A stretch of 64,000 bases of DNA from Echinarachnius parma (taxonomy: Eukaryota > Echinodermata > Echinoidea > Clypeasteroida > Echinarachniidae), in the NCBI GenBank assembly GCA_037951105.1, contig JBAMJV010002048.1, positions 186,001 to 250,000 on the forward strand, written 5' to 3'. Positions 50,301 to 55,923 of the stretch are shown here, piece after piece (within the stretch, counting starts at the first letter, position 1; every line of letters begins with the position of its first letter). The notes beneath the pieces are model-generated. The model ran no database searches and was not told the origin of the DNA. It saw nothing but the letters and a program-made list of their open reading frames with translations. The position numbers were made by a program, and so were the translations under genes.

Positions 50301-53300
50301 TAAACATACAAAATACAACAGCATACTGTAAACAAAATTATTCCAATAATATTAAAGTGATGCCTGTAAAGTGTCAGATATTGCACAAAATGACATTTGA
50401 GACTTCAATCCTATATCAATATCATTGTAAAATACAATTGAAAGATTTGTGAAAGTTTGAAAGAAAACGAACACTGTTTACCTAGTGAAAAAAACGAATA
50501 TTGAGTTCAAATTTTATCACCGAATACTGATGGCTTGTCATGGAATTGTCGCAGTAATGAATGATCTGTTTGAGATATTCGCACCCGTGTATTTTTACAC
50601 ACGTAGTACATAATTCATGGAATTTGAACTCGCTCGGCTCAAAGTTCAATCTCCAGAATGTTTTCACGGGTGCTGCATGCGGACGTTCTCAGCTAAGACA
50701 ATTGTACTTTTTTTCAATTGCGTTGATTAACGCTTTAGAAATAATGATTTTCAATGATAATTATCTTCATACTAAAGGGACATTTGAAAAAATCAAACCC
50801 TATTTTATTCTTCTCTTACCATAAGCTAAACAACACGGTAGAAGAGAAACGAGGAAGCTCCAAGTAATTTTCGTGGATTTGGACACTTTACAGGTATGAC
50901 TTTAACTATTTGCATCTATTATCATACCAGCGATGCCGACTTGAAAAGGTCGTTCAATACAATTATGACTACATGTGTAGAGCTGTGAAACATCTGACAT
51001 TTGGAATATCTCTCTAACTATCAACATGCAAGATTGCTCATTAATGGGGGAGCTTCCTACACACTCTTTTCAATGCTTGTTCTAGTCAGAAGATATATGT
51101 GAAGAGGCCTCACAGGAATCTGGGATCCCAGGTCCCTTTAGTGTAGGAGGTCAAGTCTTTTTCTGCATTACTATCAACGTTATGATTATTTGCGGATGAA
51201 ACTGTCTCGTCCCACGTCATACCCCACATGACCCTGTTGGCAGGGCTCGACATTAGCACTTGCCCGCTTGCCCAGGTAAAATTTCATAAATTGTCTTAGT
51301 TTGTTTGCCTGATTGGGCAACTAAATACAACTTAATATTTGTACAGCTACACGAGCACAATTGAATTTCATATGTGTTAATCTCATCTAGAAGTAAGAAG
51401 GCTAGTATCTTTTATATTGGGGCAAGTAAAGTGATAAACTGTATGATTTTACTTGCGAGAATGGGCCAGTATAGAAAAAAAGTTAGAGTGGAGGCTTGCT
51501 GTAGGACCAACAGCCAGAAAGACATCATAACTAAAGTATGGTTTTATTGTCATTATGATTATGATGATACTCACCCAAGGGATGGTCCCGTGACACGCCC
51601 ATGCGGATGACCCCCTGTCCATCCCAGGTCACACCCCACACGACCCCCGCAGGACCAACAGACAGCTGCACCAGCCCCTTGCCCTCTGACGTGAACACTT
51701 CCCTCCAGAGGGAGCCCTCCGGGTTCTTGCGCGTCACCCCAACCCTGCAGAACACCTGGCGGGAAAAAGAGAACCGTTCAATCTCATGTGATCAAAGGCT
51801 AATGACTACTAAATTATTACAGACAAATATGAAATCATTTATCTTATATGTTACTTGGTACTTGTTAGGTTTAATCTTCCTGAATATTCCAGTTTTAACT
51901 GGAGGTGGGTCCGAGAGTGATTAGCCCCTAAGAAGGGTCCTTAGCCAGCGCATTCTGGAATGTATAGAGTGAGGGCTGGTTTACTGTAGATTGAAGTAGA
52001 TCGTTCCATTCAGTGTTAGTTAACAAAAAATGAATGTATGTTCGTCGGCTTTGCACAACATGTGTAAATAAAGAAAAGATTGGTCCATTCATTCAATCCC
52101 TTCAGTACTGATTTCATATAAAAAACAGAATGGCATGTAGGACATCATAAATCATGATTTTTCTGTGTTTATCTGTGAGATCTATAGTCATTAAAATAAT
52201 TTCTGTCAAGTCTTTAAATGCTGATTCAAGGACCTTGGCATACCTTGCCCAAAGCCGAAATAGCCCAGATGGACAGGTAGCCCTCCGACTGGCCAGGCAG
52301 CTCATGACCACCCACTGACAGCTCCATCAAGGGCTCCTCCAGGGGGTCTGTATTGATTCCCTGAACCTGTGAGTAAAAACAACAAACAAACAAACAGGAT
52401 ACCTGATGAGAATATAATCTTAAATCACCATTCGGTGCCGTCCTAAAGAGGGAGTGCGGTGCCAATGAAGGAAACAAAGGAAGAAATAATGTAGATAATG
52501 ATCAGAAGCAAAATATCATTATAAAATTACATGACAATCAGAAGCTTGTGATCACCTAATGATATCTCCATAAAAGGCTCCTTCAGGTGGTTGTATTGAT
52601 TCCCTGAACCTGTGAGTACAAACAACAAACCCAGGAAATTGACTTGTAAGAAGTACACTTTGTTGAGTGAGAAGAGCGTCAAGTAATTTCTGGCTAGATT
52701 GAGATAGGTAGGAGCCTTCGTGAGGGGCTCCATCAGAGGCTCCTTCAGGGGATCCGTATTGATTCACTGAACATGTGAGTACAAACAACAAACAGCAAAC
52801 AAATAAACCAACAAACAAACAAATAAACAAGCAGACAAACATACATATAAAGCAAGAAAACAGACTTGTAAGAAGTATTCATGGTCAGGTGTGAGTGAGA
52901 AGGGCATTAAGTTATTCTTTTATATGCATATAATCTTGTTGGTAGGAACCTTCACTATGCTATGTCTAGTATCCAGATGATAACTACTAAATATAAGTTT
53001 GGAAATATTTATCAAAAATAAAAGAGAGCTAAATAAGGTTACTACAAGGATTCCAGACTTTAAAGGGATAGTACATTTTTGGTTAAGAGGGTGCTTCAAA
53101 AAATAATTTCTTAGAGAGGTAACTAAAAACTAAGTGTAATATTTGAAAGGGCCCATGATTTTAAAGACAAAATAATTAAACTTTGTTTGATCAAAATTGG
53201 TTCAGAAATTGTCTCTTGGTTTGTGAGTTATGAAAGGATACAACACTTTCTTTACACGGACAGCTTTTACCTTTGCCCAAGCATCAGTTGCTATGTACTT

Positions 53301-53973
53301 CCTGTAGCGTATCCACTTGCGTCTTCGCACGATGGAATTCCACTTCTTCTCCGACGTGTAGTTGTCATTTGTGTTGAAAGTGACCGCATACTGCCATCCC
53401 TGCAGAATGAACATAAACAAAATCTAATAATAAAAGAAATATTACTACTTTATACTTTATATAGTGTTCATAAGCCTATCTAAGTCCATGTGGTAATTTA
53501 TTTTCTAGAAAATAAGAATACATTTTAGCTATATATGCTAAACGGTTCTGATATATTTGAGACATCCTTTTTTGCCATTCCAATGGACATTATCATTACC
53601 AGCATAAAGCTTTTCCAACAGCTGATCTCCTACAATTTAGACTTATGCATTCCTTAATTTTTTACTTATTTTTCCTCTCATGTCTTGTATTGGTTTTGTT
53701 AAATTGTTGGGGAGCCACATGCCCAACCCCGCCCATAGCTATGCCACTGTCAATATAGACAAATAAGAAGTGAGTGTAACTCACTCCTTTGCCAGTAGGC
53801 TGGCCCTTGAAGTTCTCATCCACATGCCAGTCCGACTCCCACTTCCAGTGTTTGTTGGGGAGGCGCACATCGGTGGGGCGGGGGAACACTCGCAGCCCTT
53901 TCTCGTCGCTCCATGGGGGGCGGTCCGAGAAGATCAGGCTCCGGTCCGAGAAGCCACGAACTGGACCCCATCT
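24419..53973 (-). CDS. TECPR1: TECPR1-like tectonin beta-propeller repeat protein (22 exons, first coding exon not found)
   Basis: The exons (listed separately) join in continuous phase to 1452 codons plus TAG. Order: first dysferlin domain (53973-53271), tectonin blades (52366-49663), a 567-codon exon with a disordered linker ending in WMWVSGGGCVVE (the region corresponding to the ATG5-interacting segment of TECPR1), PH domain (45848-45211), second dysferlin/tectonin set (44963-32907) and a divergent tail ending NALC. Motifs such as HWKWESDW, RRRKWIRYRKY, YWRQMGGHL, GPWKQIPNLALRDVS and VWAVARDGSAFF match TECPR1. In mammals TECPR1 binds ATG5-ATG12 and phosphoinositides, and its dysferlin domain recognises sphingomyelin on damaged lysosomes. 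Human is 1165 residues; this one would exceed 1500 because of the long linker. The start (about 75-90 residues) was not located between 53974 and 57522. Family assignment is from memory of the sequence. Confidence 0.94.
26160..26494 (+). repeat. (ATG/TGA)n trinucleotide microsatellite
   Basis: Imperfect GATGAT repeats with GGT and GAG interruptions. The Ty3/Gypsy element is inserted into this tract, which resumes at 31981-32095. All long frames here (poly-His, poly-Ser, poly-Met) are artefacts. Confidence 0.95.
26495..26701 (+). repeat. 5' LTR
   Basis: Starts TGTAGTGTATTGG, contains a TATA-like 'ttatatatat' at about 26509 and ends CAGTACA. An in-frame ATG for the gag-pol frame lies inside it at 26665. 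Confidence 0.95.
26704..30789 (+). CDS. Gag-Pol polyprotein of the Ty3/Gypsy element
   Basis: One uninterrupted frame; numbering here is from the upstream in-frame ATG at 26665 (1374 residues). The ATG at 26704 (residue 14) lies three bases after the LTR and gives 1361 residues. Order: Gag with an RG-rich stretch (about 245-262); two zinc knuckles (from C281 and C301); aspartic protease DSGAT (D360); reverse transcriptase with D548, D583 and the SDD variant of the catalytic box (D645, D646); RNase H (D792, E829, D854); integrase with an HHCC finger (HASHQG...CIPC) and D1071, D1126, E1162 in DD35E spacing; and a C-terminal tail (GRQPKQPVRFRDYV) without a chromodomain. All expected catalytic residues are present. 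Gag and Pol are in one frame, as in Mag-lineage elements. No env is seen. Confidence 0.95.
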   Translation: MATTMGGLPDFPPFLDVDNNPGPQWSKWLSRFERLLTALDIDAPRRRRALLLHYAGPKVDEIFDTLQNTGTDDEYTKAVDALNTYFKPKANSLYEVYNFRQAKQGPHETIDNYVTRLRQLAINCKFTDTNREITSQIILHCVSPRLRRQALTKGEDITLQNLLEIARALETSEYQADVLERTAQSDRGAVHNVDSELDDDEEIANSTRETRRGRAPHRQGDRQHDGEHGRWSSRGRGRGGRGRGRGRRRDSKSRSRWNEQKNSKQTTCYFCGGQWPHVNACPAKDKECRNCHKFGHFARVCRSRKEKNVRSDYSYRITHVHAHKTHNLPTTTVLIGKAEVAATALIDSGATVNTMDIETFDKLKKNTRNLRLTKSSTKIYPYGSSTPLAVKGVANFRMFAPSTGQASQKETFHIVEGCQGNLLSCETSQRLKLLVINNVQTSNPSPTTIPENYSELFNGIGKVKGKKIKLHIDETVRPKQQRHRRIPFHTRTDVEKELKRLEDLDIIEKIDGPTPWVSPVVVVHKPNGQVRICVDMRAANEAIQRERHPMPTLDELIEDMNGACVFSTLDMTSGYHQFELHESSRYITTFSTHVGLRRYKRLMFGVNAASEIFQAAVAELLTGLQGVKNMSDDIIVFGKTQAEHDANLKAVLDRLQEHNLRLNKDKCKFSCDAVKFYGHYFSKNGLSPDPKKVSAIVNANPPENAKEVKSLLGLASYVSRFIPDHATITAPLRELTHQDAEWKWGDEEAEAFNKLKETIADNQTMPYYDPRRPSTLIVDASPVGLGAMLCQNDQPIAYASKSLTATESRYSQTEREMLAVVWGVERFHLYLYGSQFKVITDHKPLIRIFEKQTLMSARIERWRLRLTPYNCKLIYKPGRDDENPADYLSRHPESGIAITDDPDVAYLNYVCTNALPDAMTLDEVKRETAKDTTLQLVIKAVDSQGYQQWKSPEVQPFAPCRDELTVHEGVLLRGNRLVLPKSLAPKAIDLAHASHQGIVKTKNMIRERVWFPGIDKLIEEKVRSCIPCQAAQSDGGEKIEPLKMTPLPQGPWQEVAADFLGPLPTGEYALVVIDEYSRYPEVELVASTSARATIPALDAIFARQGIPEVLKTDNGPPFNGHEFDDFATHLGFIHRKVTPYWPRANGTVERFNRVLMKHIRTATVERKSWKQQLFRFLRTYRATPHSSTGVSPFRALYQRTMKTELPSFSKRDNNDLQKKDNEQKRKMKEYADSQNRSKESSLMEGDVVLVRQKKVSKTTPPFDPNPYMVVRRMGNTIVAKRGNRVIKRNISFFKRVQIKPSQMNEDVSDLEDDFDLEITRDAQPNAPPGAPPPPRPILRRSGRQPKQPVRFRDYVMDSDSE
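26705..26722 (+). other. Candidate primer-binding site
   Basis: TGGCGACTACGATGG begins three bases after the 5' LTR, where a tRNA primer site is expected (TGG pairs with CCA). It overlaps the ATG at 26704. Which tRNA would match was not determined. Confidence 0.5.
30790..31773 (+). other. AT-rich non-coding region between pol and the 3' LTR
   Basis: About 984 bases with a purine-rich start (aaaataaaaacaaaaag) and no frame above 65 codons. There is no envelope-like sequence. It ends in the polypurine tract. Confidence 0.8.
31774..31980 (+). repeat. 3' LTR
   Basis: 206 of 207 bases match the 5' LTR. It is preceded by the polypurine tract and three bases (tga), and followed by the ATGAT target copy. 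Confidence 0.95.
32129..32875. mobile_element. Helentron-like non-autonomous element A (tandem core, ACGG array, terminal hairpin)
   Basis: Starts with 'ttatgcctccgc' just after a perfect palindrome (32109-32128). It has about four core units of about 145-150 bp, each with 'tcctgtgaccttgacc', 'aagtttgaaattgatc' and 'ccggttcttgagatatc'. Then come a GGAC/ACGG array (32793-32830) and a hairpin (gcctccg...cggaggc) ending at 32874. Related sequences are common in marine invertebrates; the class is inferred from architecture. Confidence 0.65.
32907..33014 (-). CDS. TECPR1: TECPR1 exon: last tectonin blade
   Basis: 108 nt, phase 0. It encodes VWIIADQVDGARGVVCRRDG, then ISVKKPTGTAWDKGAG. Human reads VCHRTGVQPHEPKGHGWDYG. 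Donor gtaaga opens the 8.3-kb last intron. Confidence 0.92.
33571..33645 (-). pseudogene. Echo of TECPR1 exon 33828-33934
   Basis: Matches the 3' half of the exon, including 'cctcctgacccttgggctga' and 'gatccagcgggtgccttca'. The donor position has changed. It lies downstream of the real exon in gene direction. Confidence 0.85.
33727..33806. mobile_element. TTAA-bounded mini-MITE
   Basis: From 'ttaacctgttccc' to 'gtcaatgggttaa', about 80 bp. Close relative at 38599-38674; others at 3600-4515, 7397-7475, 26013-26085 and 49551-49631. Confidence 0.55.
33828..33934 (-). CDS. TECPR1: TECPR1 exon: tectonin blade
   Basis: 107 nt. It encodes NLWYRQDITPTFPEGTRW, then RRVSVGPQDQ. Human reads NLWYRQGITPSYPQGSSWEH. 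Confidence 0.94.
34061..35976. mobile_element. Helentron-like non-autonomous element B (five to six 323-bp units)
   Basis: Left end 'cacgacgctcacctgaggtc', right end 'ttgagcctttggctcaggtg'. Between them are tandem units of about 320-326 bp marked by 'tcctatggtaggg' near 34231, 34549, 34870, 35196 and 35519 and by 'tcttcatcaatagaggcatc'. Then an ACGACGG/GCACGAC array (35843-35926) and a short hairpin (gagcctttggctc). Open frames of about 109 codons on both strands are by-products of the repeat. Confidence 0.7.
36209..36301 (-). CDS. TECPR1: TECPR1 exon: tectonin blade
   Basis: 93 nt. It encodes DTWFHIAPPPIFPLKQISAG, then TSCVWAIDTH. A final A joins TG of the next exon to make M. Confidence 0.92.
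36840..36975 (-). CDS. TECPR1: TECPR1 exon: tectonin blade
   Basis: 136 nt. It encodes GTVWMHVPTDQPFQSISVGG, then RVWAVARDGSAFFRNGVSD. Confidence 0.94.
37341..37515 (-). CDS. TECPR1: TECPR1 exon: tectonin blade
   Basis: 175 nt. It encodes GPWKQIPNLALRDVSMQVDV, then IALWAIGTNGDVVTRLGITR. Confidence 0.94.
37592..37843. mobile_element. 252-bp MITE with long terminal inverted repeats
   Basis: Left tgtgaccggctatagcaaaa then cccggcacttgtcggtaa is inverted as right ttaccgacaagtgccgggtt then ttgctatagccggttaca (one or two mismatches in about 38). TA flanks it. Second full copy at 61781-62023. Confidence 0.85.
37862..37967 (-). pseudogene. Echo of TECPR1 exon 37341-37515
   Basis: About 105 bp nearly identical to the exon's 5' part (landmarks 'gagacgtccctcagagcaag' and 'atctgcttccaggggcctga'), with its acceptor ('attcag') kept. 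It breaks off inside the exon, next to the end of a MITE (37592-37843). Confidence 0.88.
38413..38475 (-). CDS. TECPR1: TECPR1 exon: second dysferlin domain end
   Basis: 63 nt. It encodes TKAFHKDRRWNDHVRRRRWV. Acceptor cttttcag, donor gttagt. Confidence 0.9.
38599..38674. mobile_element. TTAA-bounded mini-MITE
   Basis: 'ttaacccgttcccttcgaga' to 'aagcaacaggttaa', a sibling of 33727-33806. Confidence 0.55.
40181..40273. mobile_element. 93-bp MITE with perfect 18-bp inverted repeats and TTAA ends
   Basis: Left ttaacccattcaggactg is the exact inverse of right cagtcctgaatgggttaa. TTAA ends suggest a piggyBac- or Kolobok-type target. Confidence 0.75.
40462..40541 (-). CDS. TECPR1: TECPR1 exon: second dysferlin domain
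   Basis: 80 nt. It encodes VSDWKVDFTISGSTDKEGWQ, then YAKEFK (human VSDWFVDFSVPGGTDQEGWQ). Confidence 0.93.
41905..41983 (-). CDS. TECPR1: TECPR1 exon: second dysferlin domain
   Basis: 79 nt. It encodes GMWSTDSNKMLASRDNVPMP and SSQWQW, with donor gtgagt. Phase fits both neighbours. Confidence 0.9.
42653..43098. mobile_element. 446-bp TTAA-bounded MITE
   Basis: Left ttaaaagggatagtacagtt pairs with right aaaactgtagtattgctttaa (imperfect). A truncated relative lies at 53060-53216 (ttaaagggatagtacattt, 'atatttgaaagggcccatga'). A separate (CAAG)n run and (CA)n/(AAAC)n tracts lie at 43100-43126 and 42450-42560. Confidence 0.65.
43195..43420 (-). pseudogene. Two echoes of the donor end of TECPR1 exon 43534-43636
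   Basis: 'tttacctgtcagtgaaccagg' (43206) and 'agctgtcagtaaaaccagac' (43361), with 'ggacttcacatctggttacc' after the second, resemble 'tttacctgtcagtgaaacca' plus 'ggactccacctctggttctc' of the exon. Nearby intron text (caaacaaacacaaaataa) is repeated too, so the unit of duplication exceeded the exon. Confidence 0.75.
43534..43636 (-). CDS. TECPR1: TECPR1 exon: ENQRW before second dysferlin domain
   Basis: 103 nt. It encodes IYSSTFGIQPQTDSINIHVF, then ENQRWSPLSGFTD. The human counterpart reads VHIYENQRWNPVTGYTSRG. Confidence 0.92.
44151..44230 (-). pseudogene. Echo of TECPR1 exon 44316-44443
   Basis: 'ctcacctttgaatacccagc' to 'agacccaggcggtactgacc' copies the donor-side half of the exon, with the donor (ctcac on plus) intact. 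The acceptor half is absent. Confidence 0.87.
44316..44443 (-). CDS. TECPR1: TECPR1 exon: tectonin blade
   Basis: 128 nt. It encodes YWRQMGGHLAYIESCGAGVV to SGGYGGGVFK. Strongly conserved with human WRQMGGHL. Confidence 0.94.
44818..44963 (-). CDS. TECPR1: TECPR1 exon: post-PH linker into second propeller
   Basis: 146 nt. It encodes VAAIGLACNEVRSIYGAPSP and SWMVTCRGDVFVHE, matching the ITCKGDIFVSE region of human TECPR1. Donor gtaagt. Confidence 0.9.
45211..45363 (-). CDS. TECPR1: TECPR1 exon: PH domain, second half
   Basis: 153 nt, phase 0. It encodes TIRFLLSEVTYVLEINSSSE, then SFCIYTPKRV, then RTKSDKELEEW, the C-terminal PH helix with its conserved W. Confidence 0.93.
45468..45560 (-). 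pseudogene. Echo of TECPR1 PH exon 45211-45363
   Basis: The acceptor (gacag) and about 85 bp of the exon are copied and still open (TIRVLLSEVTYMLGINSS). It stops after IYT. A cryptic donor (gtatac) could make an 88-nt exon, which would break the frame. Confidence 0.87.
45693..45848 (-). CDS. TECPR1: TECPR1 exon: PH domain, first half
   Basis: 156 nt, phase 0. It encodes SAWAKVGRLQWYSEGRRRQW and SRFSLHYTSTGKPK, the beta-strand part of the PH domain that binds phosphoinositide in TECPR1. Confidence 0.92.
45951..46040 (-). pseudogene. Echo of TECPR1 PH exon 45693-45848
   Basis: Matches 'ccttggcccac' and 'ctccgccttcc' plus intron bases beyond the acceptor ('ctgaagatagagaaagc'), with a gap of about 15 bp inside. 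Confidence 0.86.
46245..46765. mobile_element. Helentron-like non-autonomous element C
   Basis: About three units of about 150-155 bp marked by 'atctaccaatcaagtttggt' (near 46330, 46487, 46637) with 'gacctttgacctactt'. Then an ACGGACGG array (46684-46712) and a perfect hairpin 'ccacctatggtgg' (46737-46749). Same plan as elements A and B but different sequence. Confidence 0.6.
46863..46996 (-). CDS. TECPR1: TECPR1 exon: pre-PH basic helix
   Basis: 134 nt. It encodes ATLSQQSFRHRLQEGPWRGT, then ILKMLKRRRDEETRDFEHYP. Donor is gttagt. Confidence 0.9.
47511..49212 (-). CDS. TECPR1: TECPR1 giant exon: blade, disordered linker with CxxC repeats, ATG5-binding-like segment
   Basis: 1702 nt, one long open exon from VWALMAEDRMIVFRSG to PTSLPKWFQQ. 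It begins with a tectonin blade (SGREWKSIVIG). A roughly 500-residue acidic and serine-rich, probably disordered linker follows. Four tandem 20-residue repeats, each with C-x-x-C, sit at 48301-48540. The end (TLWMWVSGGGCVVEP) corresponds to the start of the region that binds ATG5 in mammalian TECPR1. Donor gtgagg at 47510. The open frame runs on past the donor to 47389, but that tail (hydrophobic, LFLLFLY) is intronic. Confidence 0.92.
48301..48540 (-). repeat. Four exact-period 60-nt coding repeats (20-residue CxxC modules)
   Basis: The 'cag-ttctcagagtc' landmark recurs at 48346, 48406, 48466 and 48526, exactly 60 nt apart. The protein reads PENCFLCQKE, SDNCVDCKEE, SENCLHCQEE, SENCIHCQEQ, each followed by a serine/threonine/aspartate-rich spacer. 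The even period means whole codons were duplicated. Confidence 0.93.
49663..49776 (-). CDS. TECPR1: TECPR1 exon: tectonin blade
   Basis: 114 nt, phase 0. It encodes VWFRKGFSSSENRKNLAG, then TSWIEMCGQVAQLTVGPNDQ. Confidence 0.93.
49868..49940 (+). repeat. tRNA-like SINE head
   Basis: A-box-like 'tggtggtctactggtttt' and B-box-like 'gtgggtttaatccccac' at tRNA spacing. Confidence 0.45.
50197..50294 (-). CDS. TECPR1: TECPR1 exon: tectonin blade
   Basis: 98 nt. It encodes TSWTYVDPPEKQLLSSVAVG to VWALTRNQM and restores phase 0. Donor gtaaga. Confidence 0.92.
51188..51525 (-). pseudogene. Echo of TECPR1 exon 51575-51755, split by an inserted MITE
   Basis: Left piece 'gcggatgaaactgtctcgtc' to 'taccccacatgaccctgttg' (51191-51240) and right piece 'ctgtaggaccaacagccag' (51501-51519) together match one stretch of the exon. 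Between them begins a cagggctcgacatt element (51241 on). Confidence 0.72.
51575..51755 (-). CDS. TECPR1: TECPR1 exon: tectonin blade
   Basis: 181 nt. It encodes VFCRVGVTRKNPEGSLWREV and VQLSVGPAGVVWGVTWDGQG to SRDHPLG. It ends one base into a codon; donor gtgagt. Confidence 0.94.
52244..52366 (-). CDS. TECPR1: TECPR1 exon: linker and first tectonin blade
   Basis: 123 nt, phase 0. It encodes VQGINTDPLEEPLMELSVGG to LSIWAISALGK. Two decayed copies of its 5' part lie upstream (see 52546-52777). Confidence 0.92.
52546..52777 (-). pseudogene. Two echoes of TECPR1 exon 52244-52366
   Basis: 52552-52613 and 52725-52775 both carry 'aggctccttcaggtgg / aggctccttcagggga', 'gtattgattc' and 'ctgaac.tgtgagtacaaaca', copying the acceptor side of the exon and the adjoining intron. 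They lie upstream of the real exon, about 170 bp apart. Confidence 0.85.
53271..53399 (-). CDS. TECPR1: TECPR1 exon: first dysferlin domain
   Basis: 129 nt, phase 0. It encodes GWQYAVTFNTNDNYTSEKKW and RRRKWIRYRKYIATDAWAK, the dysferlin N/C core. Donor gtaaaa. Confidence 0.94.
53785..53973 (-). CDS. TECPR1: TECPR1 exon: RWGP to dysferlin domain start
   Basis: 189 nt, phase 0. It encodes RWGPVRGFSDRSLIFSD and HWKWESDWHVDENFKGQP. Minus-strand acceptor ctgtttgacag, donor gtgagt. Corresponds to human residues from about 76 on, so one upstream coding exon or more is missing. Confidence 0.93.
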
Positions 53974-54157
53974 CTGTCAAACAGGAAAAGAAACACACCA
54001 TAAACAAGGTTGAAAGGTCAAACAGAGATTTAATAATTGAAGATGATATTATAAGGAAAAATGTACATCCAATTAGTTGGAAGTGGAAGCAGTATTGTGA
54101 AATTGTAAGGCCCACTATTTTACTCATAGAATCAGATACGTCCATTTGACCATGAAC

Positions 54158-54725
54158 TTAAAGGGGAATTCCACCCCAGAAATGTGATGTTTGCTTTAAA
54201 ATGAAGTGAATATGAAGAATCATGATCGAAAATCTGAGCCAAAACGGTAGAGCTATACAAAAGTTATGACAGGATGAACTTTGCTCCGATTTTTAGTATC
54301 GTTCGCAATTGCTATCGATCGTGACGTCGCTTGCGAGCTGCAGCCATTTTGACTTCTACATGGAAATTTTACAAAATTAAAATTTTCTTAATAACAAAGC
54401 AAATGTATGAGCTTACAAATTCGAAAAAGGTTGGCCCATCGATATTCTTCCATGAATTCGTGAAAACAAGCAGAGAAAATTTTATTTTTAGCAACGAAAA
54501 TGAGAAATAAGTGTATTTTCATGTACTAAAGCCATGGCGGGTTGCTCGTCAATGATGTTGCATATGGCGGCAATTTTGAAACGATCGCTCATTACTACAT
54601 GATGTTCAAATAGGTATAACTCCCGTGTTTCTTGTCCGATTTTGATCAAATTTTCACCAATTATGCCTCTTATTCTGCTTATTCAAATAACAAATGGTTT
54701 TATCAGGCCCGGAATACCCCTTTAA
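54158..54725. mobile_element. 568-bp MITE with TTAA ends
   Basis: Left ttaaaggggaattcc and right ggaatacccctttaa are inverse with one mismatch. No transposase. It sits just upstream of the first visible TECPR1 exon. Confidence 0.75.
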
Positions 54726-55860
54726 TAGCCATAACATATTTTCCCCCTGCATATTTGTTATCAGTGGCTAAATTCTAACAAATATTACAATGACAGGTAG
54801 AGGCCTGTATACATTACATGCACATTCACTGCACTTTGATAGTTATAGAAATTTTAGATGTAAATCATAGAAAATCATAGAAAATTTTATTTTTGGAAGC
54901 ATGCAGGAAATGAGATACTAATGAGTGACGTCTATACACATGTACAATGGCACCTTTAATATGTACCTGTTTCATAAAGAGCTGGGTACCACATATGCAG
55001 CAGTGTAGCAAAGGTACCAGCATAATTTGTGTGCCTACTGCTGGATTACTCTATCAAGTATCAACATAGACAATCTATTCCAAGTGTATGTTTTATGTTC
55101 AACATACATGTAAGTTCCACAACACGTGAGAAACTTTGTTTGTGCTGGAATACAGCACAGTCAATGTACCATATTGAATGAGTCTGATAGAGACTTTGAA
55201 TTTAACTTTAAAATTCTGTTGACACTTCTAGAACCACCATGATTTATATGCACATGAAACCGTTTAATTACCATTTTTCTTAGAAAACAAATTTGTTAGC
55301 AGAAAAAATACTTTAATTTCACTTTCATCCCAAAGTTCTCTTGAAGACAAGAACTAGAGAGTGACAAAGTAAGCAGCCCAATGCAGGAATTAATTTTTGA
55401 TTTTAGGGGGCTACTTCCCAATCAGATGGATATCCATAATTTTTTTTAAATATTACCCTACATGGTAATTTTAGGGGCTACCTACTGATTTCAGTGGGCT
55501 ATTTTGAAAATTAGGGGGCGAAATAGCCCTCAGCCCCCACACAACACTACATTGTAATGCTGCGCTATACGGGAACAATGTGGGACAGTACAAAAAAAGT
55601 TTGTCAAAATTTCACACAAAATTCTTATCTTAAATTCAACAAAATCAATCATGACTGGCCCTAAAAATGATACAAGTGTTATATGAACTTACCAAAATGG
55701 TCCAAATTATTCTTCAAATGTCGAAAAAAATGGAAAATCTGCAGTTTTGGAAAATAAAAAGACTGAGAAAATCTCAGTCGTGATCCCTCTCGAAAGTGTT
55801 GCTGCTATCTGGATGACTGTCATGTATTTCCCGCAAGCTTCCCACACCACACGTGTTACC

Positions 55861-55923
55861 GTATCCGAATTCTGACACGGCGTATCCGAATTCTGATACG
55901 GCGTATCCGAAATCGGATACGGC
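55861..55923. promoter_or_regulatory. Three 21-bp tandem units with an 18-bp perfect palindrome
   Basis: Units 'gtatccgaattctgacacgg', 'gtatccgaattctgatacgg' and 'gtatccgaaatcggatacgg', each plus c. The third contains the perfect palindrome gtatccgaaatcggatac. It lies in a locally CpG-rich stretch upstream of TECPR1, so it could be a protein-binding array; function is unknown. Confidence 0.4.
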
